A stretch of DNA of 64,000 nucleotides from Elusimicrobiota bacterium (GTDB lineage: Bacteria; Elusimicrobiota; Elusimicrobia; UBA1565), in the NCBI GenBank assembly GCA_016196755.1, contig JACPXC010000044.1, positions 39,890 to 103,889 of the forward strand, written 5' to 3'. Position 1 is the first letter of the stretch; each line of letters opens with the position of its first letter. Below, piece by piece: positions 57,894 through 64,000 of this stretch. The notes beneath the pieces were generated by a model. That model was given only the letters and a program-made list of their open reading frames with translations. It was not told the origin of the DNA and made no database searches. Position numbers and translations under genes: made by a program.

Positions 57894-59963
57894 TCAAGGC
57901 GCGATCTCGCAGACCGAGATCGCCTCGAGCTTCCCCTTGACGGTGATGGTCTTGCGCTCGGGCGGCGGAAGCTCGAGGCCGCACTGGTCGTAGACGTCCT
58001 GGCTGAGCAGCAGCCGCCCCGGCGTGCAGTTGGACTCGAGGCGCTGGGCCAGGTTCACCGCGTCGCCGATGTAGGTGTACTCGCGGCGGGCCGTCGAGCC
58101 CACGTTCGCCCGCACCGCGCGGCCGGCGTTGATCCCGATGCGCACCGAGAAAGGGTTGCCGCGCGCCTTGCGGTCCTGGAACATGGCCAGGATCTCGAGC
58201 CCGGACTGGACCGCCGCCTTGGGGTCGGGGAACGCCGCGAAGATGCAGTCGCCGATGTACTTGTCGACGTCGCCGCCGCGGCGATAGATGATCTCGGTGG
58301 CGGGCTTGAAGAGGTCGTTTATGGCCGCCACCACCTCGGCGGCCGAGTGCTTCTCGCTGTAGCCCGTGAAGCCCTTCACGTCGAGGAACATGAAGGCGAA
58401 GTGGCCGGCCTCGTCGGCCAGTTCGTACTGCCCGCGGGCGACGTTGTCGCCCAGGCGGCGCCAGACGTCGTGGGGCGTATAGCGGTGGACGACCTCCTGG
58501 AGCTTGAGGTTGTGCTGGTTCTTCATGTCCAGCTCGCGGTTCTGTTCCTTGAGCTTCTCCCCGTCCTCGTAGGACTTGCGGCTGAGGTTGGACATGAAGC
58601 TGTCGCTGTCGTCGAGCGCCTTCTCGCTGCGCTCGAGCATGCGCCTTAGAGCCTTGAGCTCCTGCTCCGGCGTCGGCGCGGTCGGTGTCAGGCTTTCGGA
58701 TGTTTCGGAAGTCCCTGAGGACCCGATGTGGGCGAACGCCATGAGGCCCAGCGTCATCGTGTGGAACCGGGAGCCGTCCTGCGGCGCGGGCGCCCCGGCG
58801 GCGTCCTGATAGGAGGCCCCGGAGGGAAAGACCTCGCCGCCCGAGTAGTAGCCGAACACCGGGACGGACGGCCCGAAGACCTCGCGCACCGCGGCCAGCT
58901 CGGCGTCGACCTTGCTGTTGAGGAAGGCGCCGCGCGAGCAGCAGCTGACCATGAAGACGAGCTCGGGGGTCCGGCCGCCCAGGGCGTCGCGGCACTTCTC
59001 GGCGGCCCGGCGCGCGCCGGCGATGAGGGCCGGGCGGCTGACTTGGATCAGCCGGCCTGAACGCCCGGCCAGGTCCTCGGAAGGGTGGAAGCTGATCGAG
59101 CCGGCTCCGAAGTCGCACTCGACGGGCAGCTTCAGGACGGCGCGGTCCGCCATCGACCCCTCGGGGGCCACCGCGAAGCCGAAGCGCTGGATCATGCTCT
59201 CGAAGAAATCGGCGGAGTGGCGCTCGCCGAGGAACTGGCGGTAGAAGTCGAAGACCGGGATGCCGTCGATCTCGAAGACGCGCTCCTTGTCGCAGCGCGT
59301 GAAGCGGACCGGGGGGCCGATCAGGGTCCAGTCGCGGTCGACCGAGAAGCCCACCTCCTGCCCGGCGGGCAGGCCGAGGCTCAGCAGGCGCGCGGACTGC
59401 CGGCGGAGCTTGCCGCCGCCGTATTGGTGGTTGGTCCAGAACTCGGGATGGCTGAGGCCCAGGTCGTAGTCGCCGCAGGCCAGCCCCCCGAAGAGCGGCA
59501 AGCCTGGGAAGCGCCCTTGCAGGCGGCCGAGCATCTCGTTCTCCCAGCCGTTGGTAAACGAGCCGAAGTAGAGGCCCAGCGGGCGCTCGGGCCCCTTCCC
59601 CGGGCCCAGCGCGGCGCTCAGCGCCTCTCCGAGGCGCGCGGCGTTGGCCGCGGCGTCCGGCACGAGCTCGACGTCCGCGGAGCGGACCGGGCCGTCGAGG
59701 CCGGAGAGCAGGAGGACGACGACGCTGTGGCGCGTGACTCCCGCGGGACTGACCTCGAGGTAGGAGGAGCCGCCCGTGATGATGGCGGGGTCGAGCTCCG
59801 TGCCCAGTCCGGCCAGCAGGCGCGCCTGGTCGTAGCGGTGCGACCCGAAGACCACGGCCAGCTCCGGCGCGGCGACGGAGGCCTTGGCCCGCCGCGCGGC
59901 CTCGACGGCGGCGGCGAAGGGATCGGCGGCGTCGCTAAATCCCACTCCGAAGCGCATGGCCAT
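57894..59963 (-). CDS. FIST sensor domain fused to class III nucleotidyl cyclase
   Basis: 689 residues from ATG 59963, with TATCAT ending five bases upstream; another ATG lies two codons in. Residues 5-380 are FIST_N and FIST_C (FGSHRYDQARLLAGL, SVVVLLLSGLDG, FFGSFTNGWENEML-like GLYFGSFTNGWE, MVSCCSRGAFLN). After a coiled-coil segment (about 430-480) the cyclase domain holds FMFLDVKGFTGYSEKH (metal D), GGDVDKYIGDCIFAAFP (second D) and REYTYIGDAVNLAQRLES. FIST domains bind small ligands, perhaps amino acids, so this would be a ligand-controlled cAMP/cGMP synthase. Confidence 0.87.
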   Translation of the reverse strand: MAMRFGVGFSDAADPFAAAVEAARRAKASVAAPELAVVFGSHRYDQARLLAGLGTELDPAIITGGSSYLEVSPAGVTRHSVVVLLLSGLDGPVRSADVELVPDAAANAARLGEALSAALGPGKGPERPLGLYFGSFTNGWENEMLGRLQGRFPGLPLFGGLACGDYDLGLSHPEFWTNHQYGGGKLRRQSARLLSLGLPAGQEVGFSVDRDWTLIGPPVRFTRCDKERVFEIDGIPVFDFYRQFLGERHSADFFESMIQRFGFAVAPEGSMADRAVLKLPVECDFGAGSISFHPSEDLAGRSGRLIQVSRPALIAGARRAAEKCRDALGGRTPELVFMVSCCSRGAFLNSKVDAELAAVREVFGPSVPVFGYYSGGEVFPSGASYQDAAGAPAPQDGSRFHTMTLGLMAFAHIGSSGTSETSESLTPTAPTPEQELKALRRMLERSEKALDDSDSFMSNLSRKSYEDGEKLKEQNRELDMKNQHNLKLQEVVHRYTPHDVWRRLGDNVARGQYELADEAGHFAFMFLDVKGFTGYSEKHSAAEVVAAINDLFKPATEIIYRRGGDVDKYIGDCIFAAFPDPKAAVQSGLEILAMFQDRKARGNPFSVRIGINAGRAVRANVGSTARREYTYIGDAVNLAQRLESNCTPGRLLLSQDVYDQCGLELPPPERKTITVKGKLEAISVCEIAP

Positions 59964-59968
59964 GGCCA

Positions 59969-59974
59969 ATGATA
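59969..59974 (-). promoter_or_regulatory. -10 of the FIST/cyclase gene
   Basis: TATCAT on the minus strand, five bases before the ATG at 59963. Confidence 0.45.
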
Positions 59975-60035
59975 GCAAGCGGCGTCCGGTTCAGGGTATT
60001 GCCCCAAGGACCCATCGATGGATAGGCCTTTTGGG

Positions 60036-60064
60036 TTGACATTGAACATGGGTTGTGCTGAAAT
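60036..60064 (+). promoter_or_regulatory. Promoter of the serine protease gene
   Basis: TTGACA (60036-60041), a 17-base spacer and TGAAAT (60059-60064), with a GGAGG ribosome site (60091-60095) about nine bases before the ATG. One of the few leadered promoters seen here. Confidence 0.65.
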
Positions 60065-60103
60065 CTCCGCGGTGGTAGCAGTCGTCGTCCGGAGGTGGAA
60101 CCT

Positions 60104-61099
60104 ATGATCGTTCGCCGAGATGCCTTATGCGCGGCCGCTCTGGCCGTGCTCATGCCGATGTCTACCCTCGCCCAAGCCGATCCCACGCCTCAGTCGGGAG
60201 GCGTCCGTCCCGACGTCATCTACGGAGACGACGACCGTCTCGACCTCTGGCAGTCCTCGAACCAGGCCTTGAAGGACCTCGCCGACTCGACGGCCGCCCT
60301 CTTCCAGGGCTCGGGCGTCTCGATGTCCGAGGACGGCAAGACCGCCAACCTCGCTACCCATTCCTACGGCGACTCCTATGGGCTTTGCGACGACGAGCCC
60401 TTCAAGGAGCAGTCCGCCGGCGCTTTCTGCTCCGGCTCCTTGGTCGGCCCCGACACCATGATGACGGCGGGACACTGCATCCGCTCGGCCGAGGCCTGCA
60501 AGACCACGAAGTTCGTCTTCGGTTTCGGGATCGCCAAGGAGGGCGGCAAGACGCCCGACAAGGTAGGCTCCAGCGAGGTCTACGGCTGCGCGGAGCTCAT
60601 CGGCCGCGAGGAAGTCGGGACCGGCGCGGACTGGGCCCTGGTCAAACTCGACCGCACGGTGACCAACCATAAGGTCCTCAAAGTCAACCGCTCGGGCGCG
60701 CCCGCCAAGGGCACCCCGCTCGTCGTCATCGGCCACCCGGCCGGCCTGCCGACCAAGATCGCCGGCGGGGCCTCGGTGCGCGACCACAAGAACGGCTACT
60801 TCACGGCGAACCTCGACACCTACGGCGGCAACTCGGGCAGCGCGGTCTTCAACGCGGTCACCGGCCAGATCGAGGGCATCCTGGTCCGCGGCGAGAACGA
60901 CTACGTCTACGACTCCGAGAAGCAGTGCCGGCGCTCGAACGTCTGCACGGCCGACGGCTGCCGCGGCGAGGACGTGACCGCGATCGGCGCGCTGGTCGGG
61001 CGCATCCCGACCGGCGCCGGCGAGTCGCTGCGCGCGTTCTCCGAGAACGGCGACACCCTGCAGTCGCTCAAGGGCATGTCGGGCGAAGCGTCCAGATAA
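60104..61099 (+). CDS. Trypsin-like (S1-type) secreted serine protease
   Basis: 331 residues from the ATG after a GGAGG site; an earlier GTG lies in that site. Signal peptide at 1-25 (ALCAAALAVLMPMSTLAQA). The catalytic triad is complete: H124 (MMTAGHCIRS), D176 (GADWALVKLD) and S244 (TYGGNSGSAVF). Several Cys pairs (C95, C109, C125, C132, C162) fit disulfides in the exported chain. It resembles V8/glutamyl endopeptidase relatives. A strong terminator and a hairpin element follow. Confidence 0.87.
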   Translation: MIVRRDALCAAALAVLMPMSTLAQADPTPQSGGVRPDVIYGDDDRLDLWQSSNQALKDLADSTAALFQGSGVSMSEDGKTANLATHSYGDSYGLCDDEPFKEQSAGAFCSGSLVGPDTMMTAGHCIRSAEACKTTKFVFGFGIAKEGGKTPDKVGSSEVYGCAELIGREEVGTGADWALVKLDRTVTNHKVLKVNRSGAPAKGTPLVVIGHPAGLPTKIAGGASVRDHKNGYFTANLDTYGGNSGSAVFNAVTGQIEGILVRGENDYVYDSEKQCRRSNVCTADGCRGEDVTAIGALVGRIPTGAGESLRAFSENGDTLQSLKGMSGEASR

Positions 61100-61118
61100 G
61101 CGTCGCGAAGTAAGCCAA

Positions 61119-61154
61119 AGCGGCCCGGGGGCCCGTCCCCCGGGCCGCTCTTAT
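61119..61154 (+). terminator. Terminator after the serine protease
   Basis: AGCGGCCCGGGGG (61119-61131) / CCCCCGGGCCGCT (61137-61149), 13 base pairs with a 5-base loop, followed by CTTATT. Confidence 0.85.
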
Positions 61155-61156
61155 TC

Positions 61157-61218
61157 GGTGTCAGGTGTTGACTTGTTGACTTCCCCGTCGGGAAGTCAAC
61201 AAGTCAACACCTGACACC
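61157..61218. repeat. Long perfect hairpin element (29-bp stem, 4-base loop)
   Basis: Arms 61157-61185 and 61190-61218 are fully complementary, ending GGTGTCAG / CTGACACC. Each arm holds GTTGACTT twice in tandem. It sits between the protease terminator and the convergent MFS gene end (61221). Most of its arm (GTTGACTTGTTGACTTCCC) is identical to that of the 63671 copy. Confidence 0.9.
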
Positions 61219-61220
61219 CA

Positions 61221-63470
61221 TCAAAGCCCGATGCTGAGGGGGCCCTGCTTGCCGGGCAGGTTCTCGGTGCCGTGCGAGCCGTCGTGGTGCTTAAGGGGCT
61301 TCTCGCCGGGGGCGAAGGTCGTGACGTCGGGCTTGCCCTGGCGCTGTTCCTTCGTGAAGAACATCCACGGAGCGGCCAGGCGGAGCAGGCCCAGCACCGT
61401 GGTCGCCGCGGCGGCGATCATGAGGCTGGTCTGGATCGAGATCCCGGTCAGCACGAAGCCGTAGAGGTAGGTGGCCGCGATGGCGGCGAGTATGCTCATG
61501 AAAGAGTTGGCGGCCAGCACCTGGGTGAGCTGCTTTGAGGAGTAGCCGCCGAGCTGCTTCTGGTAGATCCCGCTGACGATGAGCCCCACGAAGCCGCCGG
61601 CCAGGGTCTGCAGGCCGTAGAGCAGCAGCACGCCCCAGAAGGAGGGGAAGTAGATCATCGCCCAGAACGCCGGCACCTCGAGGAAGGCGATGACGTAGAA
61701 CGGGATGGTCAGCGATTCCTCGGTCTTAAAGCCCAGGCGCTGGAACAGCTTGCGCAGCGGCGACGCCGAGAGCGCGACCAGGGCGCTGCCGATGCTCGAG
61801 AAAGCCACGAGCAGGCCGAAGAAGCCCATCGGCGTGGAGATGAGCCCCTGCAGGAACCAGCCTAGGCCCGGGATGCCCAGCGCCCAATCCATGGCCCCGG
61901 GGTTGGCCTTCAGCACGCCCTCGACGAACTCGGGCAGGACGTTGAAGACCAGCGGGTCGGAGAACAGCGAGACGATGAGATTGAGGCCGAGCAAGGTGCG
62001 CAGGAAGCGGTTCTGGAAGACGAGCTTGAGGCCTTCCTTCATCGAGACGACCACGCCCTTGAGCGCGGAGAATACACCCGTGGGACGCGCGTCGACCGCC
62101 TCGGGGCCGAAGGCCGAATCGGTCTTCTTCTCGCCGAGCATGCGGATCGTGGCGTAGATGAGGCCGGCTACGCCCACGGCGGCCGCGTAGATGCCGTAGA
62201 GGATGGCGGTGCCCGTGCCGAGCTTGCCGAACCAATCGGGCATTCCCGCGATGCGCCCGGCGATGGCCGGGGCGATGATGGCGATGATGGCGCCGGTGAA
62301 GCTCAGGATGGAGTTGGCGCGCAGGCGCTCCTCGGGCGTCACCGACTTGTCGCCGAAGATGCGCGTGGTGGCGCCGGCCTCCATCGTCACGGACAGGCCT
62401 TGGAAGAACGACTGCACGGCGATGAGGCCGAACAGGGTCCACATCGCCGCGCCCGCGCTCATGAGGCCGGTGGCGAAGAACAGCGCCGGCACGGCGGCGA
62501 GGACGGCCGCGCGGGTCAGCATCGCGCGCACCAGCCACTTGCGGGGGCCGCTCTCTCCGTCGTTGAACATCGGCACGGCGAGGTAGGAGATCGCCTGGGC
62601 CACCCAGTGCGCGATGCGCGACATCGAGCGGTTCTGGCGGACGAGCTCGGTGAGCTGTTCCCCCGTCGTCGTGTCGAGCTTGCCGGCCTCCTTGAGCGTG
62701 TTCTGCGTGAAGGACTTGATGAGGTAGGGCAGGGCCACCATGTACATCTGGAAGCCCGCGAGGAAGATCGAGTAGCCGGTGAAGTAGCGCCAGAACGCCG
62801 CGTTGCGCTCGGGGTCGTTGAATACCCGGGTCCAGGAGGCTTTTGGGGCCGGCGGGGCTTCGTCTTTCTTGTCGCCGGTGACGGCGTTGACGGCGCGGCC
62901 CAGACGAGCCGCCGGGCCGCGCGAGAAAGCGCCCTGAACCGGCTCCGCGTCGAAGGCGGCCGAGCGCGGCGCCATGCGCTCGCCGGAGAGCAGGGAGAAC
63001 TGGACCGCGGCGGCCCGATGCGCGCCGTTCTGGGGCAGGGCGGGAAGGCCCTTCACCGCCTCGGCGGCCGAGCGGCCGATGACGGTGAGGCGCTCGGCGA
63101 CGGATTTGGAGGCGCTAGGGGCCGTCGGCGAGGCGAGGGCGGCGGAGGCGGTGAGCGACGCTTGGACGGCGACAGCGACGGCGGCCGGCGCGCCGGCGTG
63201 CTCGGCTTGAACGGCAGCTTCCGGGGAAACGGTGGGCGCGGCGAGAATTAAAGGGGCGGCGAGAGAAGGCGTGAACGCCGGCAGGCCGAGCCGGGGAGCC
63301 GCGATGGAAGCGGGCGAAGCCAGCCCCGCCGCGCCGGCCGCGCCGACGCCCGGAAGACCCGCCGTCACCGGCACCGGCCGCACCACGCCCCGCGTGAACT
63401 GCGCGAACGTCGGCTGGGACGCCAGCGAAACCGACAAGACCGCGGCTAGGAGGCGTGTGAGGGTCTTCAT
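61221..63470 (-). CDS. MFS transporter-like protein with long exported N-terminal region
   Basis: 749 residues. A signal-peptide-like start (MKTLTRLLAAVLSVSLASQP, then TFAQ) is followed by about 200 residues rich in Ala, Pro, Val and Ser (predicted disordered or exported). From about 235 there are 10-12 hydrophobic helices in an MFS arrangement, with charged loops such as RNRSMSRIAHW, RIFGDKSVTPEERLRANSIL and KKTDSAFGPEAV. A standard MFS protein has no cleaved leader, so either the leader is uncleaved or the N-terminal part forms an extra periplasmic domain. Substrate unknown. Confidence 0.75.
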   Translation of the reverse strand: MKTLTRLLAAVLSVSLASQPTFAQFTRGVVRPVPVTAGLPGVGAAGAAGLASPASIAAPRLGLPAFTPSLAAPLILAAPTVSPEAAVQAEHAGAPAAVAVAVQASLTASAALASPTAPSASKSVAERLTVIGRSAAEAVKGLPALPQNGAHRAAAVQFSLLSGERMAPRSAAFDAEPVQGAFSRGPAARLGRAVNAVTGDKKDEAPPAPKASWTRVFNDPERNAAFWRYFTGYSIFLAGFQMYMVALPYLIKSFTQNTLKEAGKLDTTTGEQLTELVRQNRSMSRIAHWVAQAISYLAVPMFNDGESGPRKWLVRAMLTRAAVLAAVPALFFATGLMSAGAAMWTLFGLIAVQSFFQGLSVTMEAGATTRIFGDKSVTPEERLRANSILSFTGAIIAIIAPAIAGRIAGMPDWFGKLGTGTAILYGIYAAAVGVAGLIYATIRMLGEKKTDSAFGPEAVDARPTGVFSALKGVVVSMKEGLKLVFQNRFLRTLLGLNLIVSLFSDPLVFNVLPEFVEGVLKANPGAMDWALGIPGLGWFLQGLISTPMGFFGLLVAFSSIGSALVALSASPLRKLFQRLGFKTEESLTIPFYVIAFLEVPAFWAMIYFPSFWGVLLLYGLQTLAGGFVGLIVSGIYQKQLGGYSSKQLTQVLAANSFMSILAAIAATYLYGFVLTGISIQTSLMIAAAATTVLGLLRLAAPWMFFTKEQRQGKPDVTTFAPGEKPLKHHDGSHGTENLPGKQGPLSIGL

Positions 63471-63569
63471 AAGGAATATTCAACACTGAAGCCCGGCCCC
63501 GCCTCCGGGCCGAAAGGCCCTGATTTGTGGCGATATTTGGCCCGGGCTGTCTTGGGTCTCCGCTCCTCT

Positions 63570-63591
63570 GAACTCTGTCCAGACAGAGTTC
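63570..63591. repeat. 22-base palindrome
   Basis: GAACTCTGTC-CA-GACAGAGTTC, perfectly symmetrical, about 100 bases upstream of the MFS start. Candidate operator. Confidence 0.6.
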
Positions 63592-63670
63592 TAGAGTCCG
63601 GGACCTCCAAAGGTCTCTCTGCCAAGGTGCTGATTGTGGCTTCGGCAAAGCAGACGGATGTTCTCAGGTC

Positions 63671-63741
63671 GGTGCCAGTTGTTGACTTGTTGACTTCCCG
63701 CGCCGGCGGCGCGGGAAGTCAACAAGTCAACAACTGGCACC
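63671..63741. repeat. Long perfect hairpin element (34-bp stem, 3-base loop)
   Basis: Arms 63671-63704 and 63708-63741, perfectly complementary, with ends GGTGCCAG / CTGGCACC and the GTTGACTT tandem pair inside, then a GC-rich tip. Shares its core with the 61157 copy. Confidence 0.9.
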
Positions 63742-63941
63742 GATTAGGCGTAACTGCTCAGGTCGCCAGGTCCCCGGCATCCTGAACCGGACGCCCTGCG
63801 CCGTTGACGGAGCCGTTTACGCGCCTCGTGCGCGTGGCTTCGAGGATTGCCGACGGAGGTAATCCTCGAAGCTCCTCCGCTTGAACGACGGAATCAAAAT
63901 TCCCCGGCACGAATTGGACAGCGCCGTTCGATTTTCGGCCG

Positions 63942-64000
63942 CTATGCTGCGACGCTCGGCATGAACGGCCGGTCGGCGAGCGCGGCGACGATTTCCTGGA
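63942..64000 (-). CDS. C-terminal end of an unidentified gene (partial)
   Basis: An open minus-strand frame enters from the right edge and ends at TAG (63942-63944) with QEIVAALADRPFMPSVAA. Only 19 codons are visible. The steady GC third positions favour coding, but nothing identifies the family. Confidence 0.3.
   Translation of the reverse strand, partial: QEIVAALADRPFMPSVAA

Larger units (their letters stand above)
63471..63941. other. Gene-poor interval with palindromes
   Basis: About 470 bases without a supportable gene between the MFS start and a minus-strand frame that enters from the right. It holds the 22-base palindrome at 63570, the hairpin element at 63671, and a smaller hairpin (TCGAGGATT / AATCCTCGA, about 63840-63870). 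Short open frames here lack start signals and codon bias. Confidence 0.6.

Noticed and set aside
63525..63785. 86-codon open frame upstream of the MFS gene
   Set aside because: It runs through the hairpin element and the 22-base palindrome, has no ribosome site, and shows no protein-like composition.

Overview
The window is one continuous, very GC-rich bacterial chromosome segment. Nearly every gene has a G/C third position, which creates long spurious frames on the opposite strand. I count about 66 protein genes, mostly in tightly packed operons with 4-base or 1-base stop/start overlaps, plus one tRNA-Ala. There is no rRNA, prophage, insertion sequence or CRISPR array. Exported proteins with Gram-negative style signal peptides, an ECF sigma/anti-sigma pair, FIST and GGDEF signalling proteins, and an uncharacterised MFS protein with a long exported N-terminus suggest a Gram-negative, probably uncultured lineage. 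Elusimicrobiota is my guess from protein style only (inference, low to moderate confidence).

Layout. 1-5.4 kb (minus): an operon of two Rieske oxygenases, a SnoaL-like protein, a membrane fatty-acid desaturase, a squalene/phytoene-synthase-like protein, a GYF-like coiled-coil protein and a membrane protein. Divergent from it are an amino acid permease and a fused DCC-thioredoxin/lipase-maturation-factor protein (5.5-8.4 kb). 8.5-10.2 kb is a small accessory patch: a self-regulating nucleotidyltransferase and an AraC regulator joined to a methyltransferase remnant by what looks like a deletion. 10.2-23 kb holds peptidase M42, exported proteins, the sigma/anti-sigma pair, HrpB helicase, a CBS/Hsp20/small-basic-protein stress group, DoxX and a vapBC module.

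23.15-36.1 kb (plus) is the most unusual region. Ten translationally coupled genes encode two more Rieske oxygenases, a small membrane protein, a single-chain fusion resembling enediyne-cluster proteins UnbU and UnbV, a GH3-type acyl-adenylating enzyme, a GNAT-like protein, an AurF-like diiron oxygenase, a B12-binding radical SAM enzyme, a second desaturase and a hexapeptide-repeat transferase. Another SnoaL-like protein follows. The Rieske, desaturase and SnoaL-like proteins are paralogues of those in the 1-5.4 kb operon, so the window carries two related copies of an undescribed oxidative pathway. A lipid-like or acyl-amide product is my inference.

36-64 kb is mostly housekeeping and signalling: hipBA, tRNA-Ala, threonine aldolase, NUDIX, an M20 dipeptidase, aldehyde dehydrogenase, an endonuclease IV-like protein, a receiver/metallo-beta-lactamase fusion, rsmD, a RecB-like nuclease, a PIN toxin module, a diguanylate cyclase, SDR, SixA, a phospholipase-D-type synthase, an SF1 helicase, TPR, an exonuclease, a FIST/nucleotidyl cyclase fusion, a trypsin-like protease and the MFS protein.

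Two genome-scale patterns stand out. (1) At many operon starts a TANNNT -10 hexamer ends only 5-9 bases before the start codon, which implies widespread leaderless mRNAs. (2) Three long perfect hairpins (29-34 bp stems) begin and end GGTGYCAG...CTGRCACC and have short tandem repeats inside their arms, like a dispersed REP-type element family.
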